DNA of 64,000 nucleotides from Nymphaea colorata (GCF_008831285.2 NC_045138.2:13714571-13778570); one strand, 5' to 3'. Shown: positions 1 to 13,253, counted from the stretch's first letter. The notes: a model not told the origin generated them from the letters alone. Made by a program: numbers and translations.

Positions 1-827
1 TTGCAGAGTCAGATAAGTATGAAACGAAGGATAATCAGTCACATGATATTAGGAAAGATCCATCAGAAGATTCCTTGTGCAAGGCAGAAACTGCAGCACC
101 TTCATCCGTGCAGTTTCCCCTTCTAGTTTACAATGGAACACCATTTGCTCAGTTTGCATGGCCATCAGTACAGCCACAACCTGTTCGTTTTGAGACAAGC
201 CTGTCTGCAACTTGCACCACGAATCCGCCTCATGGAAGAGTTACTTTTGGAGGACAGAATGGATCCAGGCCCCAACTATTTCTAGTTCCTTGCCCATTAA
301 TATATTCTGTGAATGATCAAGTCTCCTGCCCAATGCCTGCCATTTTCAGAGAAGGCGATGGTGGTTCAAACAATACCCAACGTGAGACAGACCTCTCCCT
401 GAAGTTGACGGGAGACATTGGACCAAATGCTCTTCATGGCAAAACGAGCGCCTCCAATTCAATGATAAGCATCATTAAGAAAGAAGACAGGAATGGTGAA
501 CTAATGGAGAGGGCAAGTGCAAGCTTGGCAGAAGGAGGAAACCACGTATCTGGTTTTCACTCTAAAGCTCTTGCCCTCATACCCATCGTTGGAACCAATG
601 ATCCCTCAAACCATGAGAATTTCGTCTTGGCAGATCTAGATTCGAAGGAACATGTTTCTCCCCTGCCTCAATGTTCAATTCTTCGTTCGTCAACACAGTT
701 TCAAGATAAAAATAAATATAATAAGAGATTGACAGATGCGGCTGCTGCAACTGAAGCCAGAAAGAGAAGGAAAGAGCTCACAAAACTTAAAAGCCTACAC
801 AGCAGGCAACTCAAGCTTCAGTGTTGA
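1..827 (+). CDS. 3' end of an unrecognised protein-coding gene (partial, start lies outside the window)
   Basis: One reading frame is open from base 3 to a TGA at 825-827, giving about 274 residues with no internal stop. No ATG is needed within the window, so this is probably the last exon or exons of a longer gene. The protein is Ser/Pro/Thr-rich and low in structure. It has a hydrophobic FLVPCPLIYS stretch near the middle and ends in a strongly basic segment (EARKRRKELTKLKSLHSRQL) followed by a C-terminal Cys. That tail looks like a nuclear localisation signal or a basic/coiled segment, so a nuclear protein is plausible. I do not recognise the family. A bZIP-like or other transcription-associated protein is possible, but no leucine zipper can be seen. 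The 3' UTR probably runs a few hundred bases past the stop. Confidence 0.6.
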   Translation, partial: AESDKYETKDNQSHDIRKDPSEDSLCKAETAAPSSVQFPLLVYNGTPFAQFAWPSVQPQPVRFETSLSATCTTNPPHGRVTFGGQNGSRPQLFLVPCPLIYSVNDQVSCPMPAIFREGDGGSNNTQRETDLSLKLTGDIGPNALHGKTSASNSMISIIKKEDRNGELMERASASLAEGGNHVSGFHSKALALIPIVGTNDPSNHENFVLADLDSKEHVSPLPQCSILRSSTQFQDKNKYNKRLTDAAAATEARKRRKELTKLKSLHSRQLKLQC

Positions 828-1730
828 GCTGCAGAGAAAAATTTTAGCAGCATAACCTATTCAAATTTTTTGGACTAATCCTGAGCATTGGAACTGCTGT
901 TTTTTTTGTCTGGTGCCTCATGTCAAAAGACCTAAGCATCGGATTGTGTAAGACGTAATCTATGTAACAAGAAATCAACTTTATAGACAATGATGAGCCT
1001 CTCGGGAGATCAGTGCCTTGGGCGATACTTCAAAATTTTCTTATAGTAATAGGATTTAGCTTTTCTTTGATATGCCAAAGGGATGAAAATCGATTGAAGT
1101 GTACAAGTTGCAAGAACAGTTGAGCAAGAACTGCATGTATTAATGAGGTCCGGCACGCGATGTGGTCTGTGCCATTGTTTACTGTTTTCCTGTATGATTA
1201 TCCAATGTTTCTTTCCATTACTTTAACATGGTTGTAATCAGCGTTTTCTGTATTTTTCTAGCAAGGAATGTTTCTGTACTTGTAGATTCTACTTTTGATT
1301 GTCCTGTTTTTATTTTCTTCTGAAGTACTTGATCGGCAGACACGAAATTTAAGGCGCACGACGAGCTCATCGGGCCATGCCAACCGTTTGTAAGAGAGAA
1401 AATAAGAAATACAAAATCAACAAGATTTTGTCTGAGCAGCATGATCTCGAGGTCGTTTCTAATTTCCAACGCCCAACTGAACAAACAGCTTGGAATTTGA
1501 ATACCTGATTTGCTTCTAAGCAAACAACGGGGTTCGCCTTTCAGATGCTCCATTTCCATGTATTGCCAAGATATAAAGGAAGAAGACGATCAGAAGCAAA
1601 ATTGAAAAGAAAGTACCTTAGCCTTGATTATGAGTTTATTAAGTGCTCCGCCTGTCGGTGACAGCTTTATTAGTTGGTGCGTCCAACCCAAGCGAACGAC
1701 GTTGAGCGTACGCAGCCACTGGCAACTGAG

Positions 1731-1933
1731 CATTGGCCGGGTCAGCCCGGCCCATTTAAAATTAAAAAATAAATTTTTAGTTATAAAATAAATTTTTTTA
1801 ATATAAAATATATTTATTAATAATAAATATATATTATTAAAAAAATTAAAAAAATATTTTTTTAATCTAAACGGGCCGGGCCGAACTGACCCGGACCCGG
1901 TTTTTTCTGGCCCAAGCCCGATGCCCAGCCTTA
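1731..1933 (+). mobile_element. MITE copy A (GC-flanked AT-core family), 5' truncated
   Basis: It has the family's AT-rich core (runs of TTTAAAATTAAAAAATAA, then TATTTATTAATAATAAATAT) between GC-rich arms full of GGCCCGGCC-like words. The right end, GATGCCCAGCCTTA, matches the family terminal inverted repeat. The left terminal repeat is missing and no target duplication is visible. Confidence 0.75.
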
Positions 1934-2684
1934 ATTCCCAATCGCAAAGAACCAGCAGTTGTTCAACCGCAGCATCTCATTGAGCAACACACATCAATAT
2001 CATCATCCCAGTTGTGTGAGTTTCATGCTTTCACAAGCTTTATGAACCCCGATTGGTTATTTGCAGTTGTTTGATGTTGATATTGGTGACGCTCGTTGCT
2101 AACATCAAATTTTAGGTTTAAACAGCCTGATCAGCTTGACCCACGTTAATAATGGGCACGGTCGCAAATGTGCACTTGACATGAGATGGCAACTGATATT
2201 TTGATAATCTAGTACATGTAGTAGCCATTATATGCACATCTCAATTCAGATGCATTTGGGGAGAAATCTTGCACTACTAATGAGACAACAAAGAGGAAGG
2301 TGTAACAGACCCGGTTGATGCATCTTTGGCCGTAAGGATTATCCTTCCGCACCAACACGACGTTTAAGTGCTCCCAACCAACATCGGCATGTAGAATAGC
2401 CTGAGGAGCTTGCTCCCTACCAACCCGACGTCCACACCACTCTAAAACTATTAACAAAGAAACAGATTCAGGATATTGCAAAAAAATGTCCTACCTACTA
2501 TATTGTTGATCGCTGAAGTTCTGTGTCCACCTGTAGCAGCTGGCATCTCCAGTAACCAGATCATTTGCTTTTATGTGGGCCGTGTAACATATACACACAG
2601 ACACACGAAGTAATTATCAAATATTTGTAAACTTTTGAATAAAAAAAAATATGTTTTTGTTATGGCTAATATTTTATGTTAAAA

Positions 2685-2842
2685 GGGTGTTTGACACAAG
2701 TAACAAATTGTTACTATCCAATGAAACTACACAAAAAATTGGGCAGATTCATTGAACTCTGTAACTGAGGGTTTTATGAATCTGCCTAAATTTTGAAACT
2801 GAATCATTGGATAGTAACAATCTCTTATGAGTGCCAAAAGGC
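2685..2842. mobile_element. Short palindromic MITE-like element
   Basis: Two arms of about 75 bases are inverted copies of each other. The left arm runs from GGGTGTTTGACAC through TTGTTACTATCCAATGA to GGCAGATTCAT. The right arm begins ATGAATCTGCC, contains TCATTGGATAGTAACAA and ends GTGCCAAAAGG. Identity is roughly 80% by eye. It carries no ORF. Target duplication and superfamily are not certain. Confidence 0.7.
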
Positions 2843-4129
2843 AGCTAAGGATCCAAAAGTTAACAGTTCCAAACGTTTTCAACTTATAAAATCCTATCTT
2901 TAGGTAGGCCGAAAACCGTCAACTCTTCTTTTAATATTCAATAATAATTTCGAAACATGGAGATCACAACTGTATCTGCCCACATGCTCTCGATCCGCAT
3001 TACCCAAATCATTCAATTCAAAACGTGATAGAGAGGCTATTCTACATGCCGATGTCGCCGCTGTACCAACATGCATGACTACCAAAACGTGACAAGAGCC
3101 TCCACACATAAAGGATGTGCAAGATTGTAGTGGCGTGGATTACCTTCTCCCGACACTCTTTTTTGAAGAAAACTGCACTTAAGTCAAGAGATCATTATCT
3201 GGCTGATAGTTGTAAAACTCCGTGGCTAGTATCCTTGCCATCAAAGCACATATATACATGATTCGACCTGGACTCGTGCAGAGAGTTAATGTCCATAAGT
3301 GCCGCTGTCCGTCTAACACCCGTGGCCTGACTCTACTTTGCCATCCCCTTCGGGGCACATTTAAGTGCCTCACGACATTCATGGTCGCACCAAATTGAAG
3401 AACATTTATGCATGAGATTAGAGGATAAGGGCTCTAAACCAGTCGCATATTTTAGCTGTGAAAGTTTACTATTGTATAAAGAATCAGTTATTCATGTCAA
3501 GAATCAGTTTTCCTTGCCAATATATTCTAAGAAAAGTTGTCTATATCGAAGGGATTGACTTTTCCTAGTTGAAACACCAGCTGATTATGTAGATCTGTAA
3601 ATAGCTAGGATTGACAAACATCCAAGTTCTCAAGCCTTAGGGGTCATTGACACTTGTCACTATGTGCAAGACATAATTCACATTGAAAATGGGTTTCTAA
3701 TTAGTTTCCTACTATGCTTACCAGCTAGACTTTTTCAGAAAGGCTTTAGAAAAGCATTTTATTTTCAGATCAGAATTAGATTAATCTTTTTGCAAGTTCA
3801 AAGAAACCGGGCCATCGCTCGTTCATCTAACGTCAAGTAGAAGAAGAAGAAGGGTCAACTGCGTTGAAAGTTGCCCATTCAAGATTGCTAATACTTCAAG
3901 AAGCACCTCCAATCTCATCAAAGGTGCTGCATCAGAAACCAACAAAGTAGCAACCCCGTCGGATCAGGTGCCTGTCATTTACACAACTTGGTTCAAGGAT
4001 CATAACAAGGAAAGCAATAACTTCACTAAGGAAAGAAATGCACACTAGAGTTAGAGAATTCGGTTAAAAAAATGTCACCTACGTTCTCTTCTATCTCTCA
4101 GTCTCAATAATGAATGTCGAGGGGAGAAA

Positions 4130-4450
4130 TTCCCTTAAACATTGATTGTCACGTTACAATGCCAGTAGGTTTCTGATCATTTGGGCAGCGTACACAATCC
4201 ACGTCGGAACATGCATTAAGAGATAGGTAATTGGATGCTCGAATGAGTAAGCCAGATTGAATGGTACCTTTGATGTACCATGAGATACGTTTTACAGCAG
4301 TCCAATGCTCCAATTGTGCTTTCACAAGCAGATACGATAATTCTGGTCTTGTGAAGGTGAGCTACTGGAGAGCTCTAACCATGCTGCGATATTGAAAGGA
4401 ATCGTGATAAGATGTTATTTCTCCTTGACTTACGATTTTGGAAGGTGTCG
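4130..4450 (-). mobile_element. Decayed Ty1/copia polymerase fragment (end of RT into RNase H)
   Basis: Read on the minus strand, the stretch QLEHWTAVKRISWYIKGTI, followed by SGLLIRASNYLSLNACSDVD and then CPNDQKPTG, matches the conserved copia region between reverse transcriptase and RNase H. The usual family pattern is HWxAxKRIxRYLKGT, GLxY, then DADWAGC and DRKSTGG. An upstream piece (QYRSMVRAL, TRPE) is also copia-like. The frame is broken, and no LTRs, gag or integrase are visible. It is a dead fragment. Confidence 0.75.
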
Positions 4451-5083
4451 TCCCTTTTCGAGTACCAGTTTCTAAAGAATAATGATGCATATAGCAAAGT
4501 ATGCTTCGTGCTGGACACTACAAAATAGACTTTACATTACATATATATGCTGTCAAGGTTACATCTACGGGGTTAATATTGTGAAAAAAACTTATTTATA
4601 TTTCCCGAATTAAATAGTCGTTGAAGACTCCTGCTGGACAGCTAGTTTCTGGTTTTCCTCCATAGAGGTCACGTCTACGCAGTTCGTTTCGAGAAAGTCA
4701 CTTCTGCGCAACTTTTATTTTTGTCTTCTAAAATCACAGTCCTCAAAATCATCCCCAAATCTAAGGCCAAACTGTCCTTTTAGCTAAATTAACAGTTCTT
4801 AACTGTAAAGATGGATTTTTCCAAGTTTTAGAAATGAAGGAGGAATATGAGGCACGGCCTGAGAAAAGAAGGAGAACCTTGAAAAGATTCATAAAAAGGT
4901 CGGATCACTATCGAGAACCATCATGCACAAACCAAGAGTGCATGTCACTGAATAGACAATATTCCCCTGCGTGGCCCCCTTACACGAAAATACCATTAAG
5001 GACCACACATGAATCATAATGGGTGCAGATTTATTTACAAACAGAAAGCCAATGCGGGGCTTTTAGTAGGGACAAAAGGGGTA

Positions 5084-5379
5084 GTTTGTTTTAATGGTGG
5101 CCGGCTCGGCCGGGCCTGATTGGGCTAGGAAAAACCAGGCCCAGGCCCGATAGGCCGGCTCGGGTCAGCTCAGCCCAACCTGGTCCAGTCCGTTAAGAAT
5201 AAAAAAATAATTTTTTTTTAATTTTTTTAATAATATATATTTATTATTAATAAATATATTTTATATTAAAAAATTATTTTATAGTTTTAAATGGGTCAGG
5301 CCGAGCTAGGGCCGAGACCGAGCTACCGGGCAGGGCTCACCGGCCCGGCCCAATGCCAATGCCCACCCTTAGTTTGTTT
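5084..5379 (-). mobile_element. MITE copy B, complete, with exact 8-bp target duplication
   Basis: The element spans 5092-5371. It is flanked by identical 8-bp GTTTGTTT at 5084-5091 and 5372-5379. Its ends are TAATGGTGG and the inverted CCACCCTTA. The AT-rich core lies in the opposite orientation to copies A, C and D. An 8-bp duplication with short terminal inverted repeats fits the hAT superfamily. It carries no ORF and is non-autonomous. Confidence 0.88.
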
Positions 5380-5661
5380 TTAATGAAATTTTTGATTGGA
5401 ATAAAAATATGGACGATATTCAAGAGGGTCCTGCTGGCTTGCAAAAAAGGCCATAAAAGTTCTAAAAGAAGATAGAAACTCGAAGGCTGATGTCTAGTCA
5501 GAAATTTAATGATCATACGGGCAGAAATTCTCTGGTCAACGGAATAACAAGCAATAACTTTGCATGGCAATGATTTCCAAGTGGGTAGCACGTCAATGTG
5601 GTAAGGCGCACGTTCCTGAATCTGAGTGAGGGCAATCCAGCGGTGCTGCTACTCCAACCAC

Positions 5662-5669
5662 TATAAATA
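5662..5669 (+). promoter_or_regulatory. TATA box of the first Root_cap gene copy
   Basis: TATAAATA in the context CCACTATAAATAGATG, about 105 bases upstream of the ATG at 5774. The second and third copies have a TATA box at a comparable distance. Confidence 0.7.
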
Positions 5670-5773
5670 GATGAATGGCCCTTAACAGTAGGACACATCC
5701 AATTGGAAGCCATTGCCCCCCACTAGCCAATTGAGAGAGTTCGATCTTCCATCCTTTTTTGTTGCAAAAGAAT

Positions 5774-7002
5774 ATGGCTTCCGCAAACGTCCCGGTTGCT
5801 CGAGGCCTCCTCCTCCTCCTCCTGCTCGCCTTTGTTTTTGTCGAGATCGCATCTGCAACTCCACCATCTTCTACGCGCAAGAGAGTGAGGTGCAGGCGCC
5901 ACGAACCTCAATTTGGGAAATGCTACATGGTCGAGCAGATCTGCCCTGACGCTTGCCCCACCACCTGCAAAATGAACTGCCACACCAGTCTGCCGTAAGT
6001 CGGTCATTATTAGTTCAGTATCAAAGGAAGCTATTCACATACGTTGTGTTGGTCTCTCTCTGTGCAGGTTGCGACGAGCCTGGCGCTGTGTGCGATGATC
6101 CCCGCTTCATCGGAGGGGATGGCATCACCTTCTACTTCCACGGCAAGAAAGACAAGGACTTCTGCTTGGTGTCCGACACCAACCTCCACATCAACGGCCA
6201 CTTCATCGGCAAGAGGGGGGACGGCATGAACCGAGACTTCACATGGGTCCAGTCCATCGGAATCCTCTTTGACGAACACAGGCTCTTCATTGGTGCCAAG
6301 AAGGTGAACCCCCATTGAGCAACTCTTATCTAGCTAGCTCTACGTTCAAAATGAACGGATAGCCCGCCATGCACATAACTACATAAGCTGCATGGCGCTG
6401 CGGAAAAGCAGAAAATTAACTTGCTTATATTGGACGATTATATTGACGCAGGTCGCTGAATGGGATGATGCGGTTGATCAGCTGGCCATTGCCTTCGACG
6501 GCGAGCCCGTCTTCCTCCCCGCCGCGGAGAACGCTCAGTGGTCGAGTAGTGCCGCTGCATCTGCTCTCACCATCTCTCTCGCTTAGACGCACCGGCGAAT
6601 GAGGTCGTGGTCGAGGCACCCAACAAGTTCAGGATCATGGTCAAGGTGGTTCCTATCGGCAAGGAGGAATCTAGGGTCCACGGCTACGGCATCACCAACG
6701 ACGACTGCTTGGCTCACGACTTAGGCTTCAGGTTCTACTCCCTTACCGGCAGAGTCAATGGCGTGCTGGGCCAAACCTATGCGGACAACTACAAGAGCAG
6801 AGCTAAGATTGGTCTGAAGATGCCGGTGCTGGGAGGTGACCGCGAGTTCCTCTCTTCGGGACTCTTCGCCACCGACTGTGCCGCCGCAAGGTTCACGGGC
6901 ACGGCGTCCGGCTTGACCGTCGAGGGAGCCGTTCGTCCGGGCGAAGACGACTTGGTGTGCAAAACCGGGTTCAATGGCCGTGGCATGATCTGCAAGAAGT
7001 GA
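5774..7002 (+). pseudogene. Root_cap/LEA-related secreted protein gene, copy 1, frameshifted
   Basis: Homologous to the two intact copies at 13404 and 18450, with the same three-exon plan. Exon 1 (5774 to about 5994) encodes a Leu-rich signal peptide and a Cys cluster (CPDACPTTCKMNC). Exon 2 is 6068-6303, exactly 236 bases as in the intact copies. Exon 3 runs from 6452 to a TGA at 7000-7002. There are two breaks. First, exon 1 keeps a GTAAGT donor at 5995, but a length change just before it leaves 2 leftover bases where exon 2 needs 1; the intact copies leave 1. Second, exon 3 gains two bases near 6570-6600, giving an in-frame TAG at 6584-6586 before the Root_cap domain resumes in another frame at 6607. 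The Cys-rich module also appears shortened. The TATA box and an AATAAA at 7063-7068 remain. It is probably a recent pseudogene. An alternative weak donor (GTCTGC at 5988) would repair only the first break, and sequencing error cannot be excluded. Confidence 0.75.
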
Positions 7003-10000
7003 GCTCAAGAATGTCTTTCAAAACCTGCACCCCTTAGCTTATTTTTCTTTATCTTCACATTGAATAAAAAAAAAGGCAGGTGAAAGCAGAATTCTTGGGC
7101 TGTTGTGGGTCTGAATTATTCCAGTCACCTTTTCCCGTCATATGTTTAATCAATAAATTGACTTCTTTTCTTTCTTTCCTTTTTTCACCCAAAATTGTTA
7201 TGGACTTGCGAGGTTTTTTGTTCTTTTTTTTTCCAACTCATCGCATCCAAGCCCCGAATCTCTTTCCGTCGGCTAACTCAATCATAGTTAACCTAATTAA
7301 TATTATTAAATAAATGACAATTTAATATATATGTATATAATATATATACATATATTATATAAGTGATTGAACAGCTTTCACCCAATGTCTTGAATTATTA
7401 GAACGATTTAACAATTTGTATAATTTGTCCCACGGTCTATTTCAGAGGCATCACAATTAATAGTTCACATTGAATCATGAATTAACGGCACAAAGAACAT
7501 ACTTTTATTTTCAGAAAGCATGGTCTCGAACACTATTCTAATTAACAGAAAAACGATGTTAATTTATACATATTTAGCAAACTAGTTGTTTTTATGCCTA
7601 AGGTACACAATGTAGACGAGAACTTGAGGAACATGTTATTTAGTTGACATACTCTTAAAAGAAAAAATAATAGATTGTGACATCCCATCATCTGAGACAA
7701 TCAACAATCTCTTTCCATCTCTGTTTATTGAATGTTCAACTATAAGCATTTAAGAAGCTATCGTAAATATGAATCATACGGGCCCAATTATTGCTTATTA
7801 ATGCTGCCCAAATAAAATGTTAAGGGGACCCAAATTAAGTTGGTTTCGTAGGGGGCCGATATTGTTTAAACAGCTAACTTTCGGCCGATACGGCCCATAT
7901 CGACCAATATACCGATAATATATTGTGGTTAATTTTTTATGCCTGAACAAAAAAACACTTAAAATTTTGCCAATAAGTCGATGGTGTATGTTCTAATTTA
8001 AGTAATTAGCCTACTCTCATTGGTTGGGTTTATGACCAACTTTTGAGAGATTGAAATGCAGAAAAGACTTCTTGATTGATCCAATTTTGCTGAGTGAAGG
8101 AGATGATTACGATCCATAGCTTGGAAAAGGGCCCAAGCCCCCTTGAATAATTGTTCTAATTTCTCATCTAGAGAAAATATGTGTCCGCCGAAGGATTTAA
8201 TTAATTGTTTTTATGTTGTTTTCGAATCCGTTACAAAACGAGTCGCATGGATGTACGTGCGAGCCAATAAATCAAGCTTTTATTCAAAGATTTATAAATG
8301 CAAGATTTCAAGTTTGAGCAATATCTTTCTCCGCCTAAGGTTAAGACGGAAAGACAAAATTAATGTCGGCCCACACAAAATCTCAAGGTTCTTTGCATCT
8401 TCTCTTGGCACAAATTTATGTTTTGACGAAATTGATTCAGATGATATGGTTGTCTGTAGAGATCATGGTTAACAAACTTATGACTTGGACTTCGATCGAC
8501 TGAAGATTAGGAGACCGGGTTAAAAAGTTGACTCGGTTGGATTAGGCCTGAATTTTATAGTGTTTTTCTTTTTTTTTAAAAAAAATGAAGCATATACATA
8601 TATATAAGTCTGTCATGACTTTATATTTGATTTTTGATCAGCTAGTTAAACTGAATAACATGTAATATAAGTATTTTTATATTTAATAAATTTTATGATA
8701 TTTCACAATTCGAAAAATAACAAACTTTTAGATTCGGGAATGTGCGACAAAAAACAAAAACTTGTAATTAGTTGACGTTCAGGAGCATGGGAGGATGTAA
8801 CAGAGTAATCTCCAAATTGTAGCATAAACAGCATACTGTAAATCTTAACATAATTGATAACGTACACATTCTCCACAAATTGTTAAGAATTAAGAAACGG
8901 ATCCTATAGAAGTGCTGTGAATCACCGGTATAGACTAGGTTTCGGATAGTACATCAAAACCTTTTGCACAGGTCGTAAAGCTCTTTTTTCTTAAATTGTT
9001 TAGTTAATGCAGATGAATTTCGGCGAATGGATGTATGTAACTATGTAGGTTGTTATGCATTTCATAAATGTTGGTAGGGAAGAACTCGAGAAGCCAATGC
9101 TTATGGCACGCCTTCATTATTGATCGGCGTTAGTCTAAACATATGATTAATTATTGACTGCTTTCCTTTTTTGGATTTACTGATATATATATATATATAT
9201 GTTTCTTTAATCTTTTAATTATTAAAATAAAGTTGTATGAGAACTTGTGGATTAATTTGGATTAGAGATTATGCATGGCTTAGTCAATGATGTCAATTTC
9301 ATTTCATGCATTTCAGAAGCATCCTTGCTTTCGCTGTTACATTCTAGAACATCTTCTGCACTGGATCGCCCTCAAGCAGCTATCAAATGTCAGGCAATGA
9401 ACTTCTGAGAAAGGTTCTTGTTGAACTGCTTGTTTTGAAAGTCCAGTTGTTATTTATTATCTGTCAAATGTTATGCGTTTTTTAATTGTTTTTCCTAATT
9501 TATTTTCTTTGGATGATGAGGCCACGAATTTTTTTGGAGGATTACACTGTGCAAAAGTAAAACTCAAAGAAACAAACAGAAGTGCGTGCAAGAAGCGGGC
9601 TTCAACTCTTGTTGAGGCCCTTGAAAAATCAATGGCCGAGGGGTGCTAATGCTTAAATAAGAAAATGAAGCTAGGGGACGATGAATGTAAATAAGCAATT
9701 TGTGCAGGCAGTTATCCACATACTCATGCATTTGCCTCCCTCACTAGTCACTGGTTCATATAATATCTCTTATTGATGATCCATTTGATTTTGTGACTAA
9801 AGAAAAAGACTATCGTCTAAGCGTGACCATTTTCTCATAATTTCAGAATGAACCTTGTATGTTTTATCGGTGCAGAGCTCACTTTTGCTGAACATTATAG
9901 GTTTCACATCCTTCTTCATAACATTGCTGGATGGTTTTTACCAAATTAATTATTTCAAAAAAAAGTTAATAAAATGTAAAAAAAAAACATCTTGTAAATA

Positions 10001-11072
10001 ACCACTCTTCTCTTAGCTGATGAAATAAGATATTTTTGCTAGTTTAGATAAAAAAAATGATAATAATGATTTCTATCAGAGGGCAACACTCCCAGAAAAT
10101 GTCCCAGCTTAAAAGCTAAGTACCTACTTGTTGGCTTGTATAATTTGTCAAGTGATGATTCGTCATTTGCCTAAACACTAAGCTGTTTCTTTGTAATTTT
10201 TCAATTATTTTAAGATGAAGAGTGGCGATTCCGAGACATGTTGATGAGGGAGGTGCATGTGTGGCCGTCATTATGATCAAGCAACATGTAACTCCTACAA
10301 ACGCAAAGCCAAGCCGCATCTATCGAGAGCATCTTTTGCTTCTCATTCCTTCCTTGGCACCAGCTTCTCTTGTCTAAATGCTCAATCATGACCACGAACA
10401 TCAATCGAGTCTCACACCAGACTCGCTCTTGTTAAAATAGAAAAGAAAATACACGCAAAGAGAGGAAGCCAAGATGATACGGATCTCATCAACCCCCCTT
10501 CTTTTTGCGGCAAAGATCTTACCATTTCCCAAGGACCCAGATTCAAATCTATTTGGTTAAAATAGGTTCAGAATGAAATGTGAATCTAATGAATTTCCTA
10601 TATATGCGATGCGATCGGACCCTGATGACATGCAGAAATCTAGATTCAGTTTTCCATTCTACGCACCGAAAATTCACATCAAAACCTAGTAGCCTAAGCA
10701 ATGCCATATTAGATCAGATGGATACAGCAATGGTTTCATAGGATTCGAACTGCTTACATCCCTTGGGAACACAAACTAAAATACAGCTCCTTAAATGACC
10801 ACATCCAATATAATCTGTATTGGTATGTAATCATGTGTTGACATTCTGAGCATACTGACCAGAGATCAAAGAGTTGTGTGCGAGAAGGGACACATATTGG
10901 AGTGTGAAGAAAGAAGAGAATAATGTTTGAAGAAGGATGAGTTGGGAAAAACTTTACGTGTAGATAATAAAGCATTCGGAAAAGGCATAAGAAGAAAGCA
11001 AACTGCAGCACAAATTAATCTTTTTTGCTTTTTTTGTTTTGGCACTTATAATAAGAGTGGAAGACGAATAAT
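7003..11072. other. Intergenic, AT-rich, no supported gene
   Basis: This is low-complexity AT-rich sequence with small (TA)n tracts (about 7325-7360 and 9181-9200). A short GGCCGATACGGCCC-type palindromic patch lies near 7850-7925. ORFs of up to about 109 residues (such as 8143-8472) have no recognisable motif and sit in sequence with no codon bias. I see no RNA gene. Confidence 0.6.
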
Positions 11073-12471
11073 AGGCACTTAGAAGTGGAATGTTCTTCTC
11101 AAACCATGTAACCTAATGCAAGTTCGCTTTAGCACTTGTACAAGTAACCTTTCCTTAAAGCTCAGACAACATGAAAATACAGTCGTTTTCCACTCAGTTC
11201 TTCGAAGCTTTAAAAAAAATACAATTCCATGAGGTACATGGTTTCAAGTTTAAGTATGCTGACCACGTATGATTTGCTTCCATTAATGAGAGAAGGGAAC
11301 GGTGGACTTTAATTTCACGCTATTTATTTTCGGTCTCATGAAAGAAGTGGGCTCATGTTCAACAGTACGTTAATCCACATATATCCAAGTCGTGAATATT
11401 CTTGCACAATCTAAGCCGTTGAAGTATTCATTTTAAGGAAAATAAAAGTTGAATAAATTTGGATTTTATTATTTTTGGATCTGTCTTTTACCTGTCATTC
11501 AAAAAGGACCACTACTTTCTATCATTCTCTTAAATGTCAAATTAAAAAAAAAAAACATTAGATAATAAGACTATCAGAATGCATGTGATTTCGTCATAGA
11601 CAGTAATACTAAGGAAAATACTGATAACGTTTTATGTTTCTCCAATTAATGGAACTTCATATCAGAACTTTGTTTGGCAGTTTTTCTGAAACATATATAG
11701 CTCTTAATAAAGAACTAATCACAAACTAAAGTGTGTCTTTGTCAAATTAGAGGGAAATGCATTAGTATTCTTTTAGTCAAAACCGCGTGAAAACAAGTAA
11801 GGTTGCATGTTACGACACTTGCAAGTTAAGACAGAAAAAAACTAAGATTCCAATCCGTTCAAACCTATTTAAAACGGTGAAAGTCTGTTTGGGCGTGAAA
11901 CAGAGACGGCTGGTGTAAGCAGCTAGATTCGCTCTTATCTCTGTCAGGCAGTGAGAGACTAATATGAAAATTGAAAAGAAAATTGTATTCATTAGCGTAC
12001 GTTAAGCTATTGTGCAGTCTCACCCTGGTTGGATTTAGGGTTTATAGAAAACTAAGTAGGCTCGTTTAAGATCTGACCTGTTTATACATTATCTACCAGA
12101 TTTATATCATAGCCGAAACCCGAATGAACTTATGTAAGGTAACAAATTTTTAGAACCTAGTCCGAAAAGTACAGGTTCTAATAAAGGTCGGTCAGGAACT
12201 TGCTCGGTCACAACACTGATAAAACTAAATCAGGTTTTAGTAGCTTCTCTAATCATGTATGATTTTTCTACAGATTTTTTATTAAAGGTTCAAATTTGGC
12301 AGCCTGTAAACTTTCTAAGTCTTTTCTTAAGGTGCGTTTTCATTTTCCTACATTTTTGACTTTAGGATAGATTCCCATGGTCAATTTGTCGATAGACAAG
12401 TGGGTCTTGATTAATTAGCTTGAAAGAAAAGAAGTGCCAGCAATCTGATTAGCTTTTCCTTTATTAATTAT

Positions 12472-12613
12472 AGAGGGTTGGCAAACGAGTCGAGTACGAG
12501 CTTTGCTGGGACAGCTCGTCTCGGGCATGTGCCAAGCAATATATATGAGTTGAGTCGAGTCTAGTCAAGCTGACTGAGCTAGAGCTCAACTCGGCTCATC
12601 ATGTGCAGCCCTA
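12472..12613. mobile_element. Possible small hAT-like MITE
   Basis: The segment starts AGAGGGTTGGCAAACGAGTC and ends GAGC...CTCATCATGTGCAGCCCTA, so the ends are roughly inverted (TAGGGCTGCAC against GAGGGTTGGCA). The interior is rich in GAGTCGAG/AGCTCG words, typical of non-autonomous hAT elements. No clean target duplication was found. Confidence 0.4.
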
Positions 12614-13253
12614 TTTGCAATGTCTCTCATAAAATAAATTAGTTATAGTTAATCTGGGATCAGAGGTTCGTTCTGCATAAACAGCAGCATCCTAAAATGT
12701 AAAACAACTCACAAGAAGAAATACAAATGTTCCTCAGGCTTTACAGTTAAGTTATTCCATTAAGCATCCCGCTAGGGCTAGCTAGCTAGATTCTGTGTTT
12801 GTCCTAGATAGTAGGAAAATTAGTTTTTCCACTATTTGAGCAGTGCAGAACGGTGAAGTGACAGTGAGTCCCTTTGAACCCCCCACTTGAGCAAGAGGAG
12901 GAAGGCTAGCCCAGTCCTACTCGATCACGCTTCGTCGAACCTTCACTTGGGCAAACAGAAACAAACCAGAAGGAGATTTTGAACACACGACCAGCAGCCT
13001 ACTAGCCAGGCCAGCTCCATCCTTATCTGTGCTTACCTCTTACGGTTATGATGTTATATTTTTATATTACGCCACTCACAAAGTCAAAACTGTTAGAAAA
13101 TAGTAACAATAATGATAATAATAATAGTAATAGTCGTAATGGTTATGATCCTCCACGGCTTTGACCACCTGACACAACGCAAAATCTATGGAAAGTCAGA
13201 TAGCCCAGCCAGACATGCCGTGTTTTAATGATGTGCAATCCCATGTGAGCAGG

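Larger units (their letters stand above)
828..5660. other. Intergenic region with transposon relics
   Basis: No supported gene. It includes the probable 3' UTR of the first gene, two copies of a GC-flanked AT-core MITE (1731-1933, 5' truncated; 5092-5371, complete), a palindromic MITE-like element (2685-2842) and a decayed Ty1/copia fragment (about 4130-4450, minus strand). The short ORFs here have no recognisable domains and no consistent coding character. Confidence 0.7.

Noticed and set aside
9300..9560. Stretch with coding-like look (LKQLSNVRQ-type reading)
   Set aside because: Frames break within short distances and no family is recognisable.
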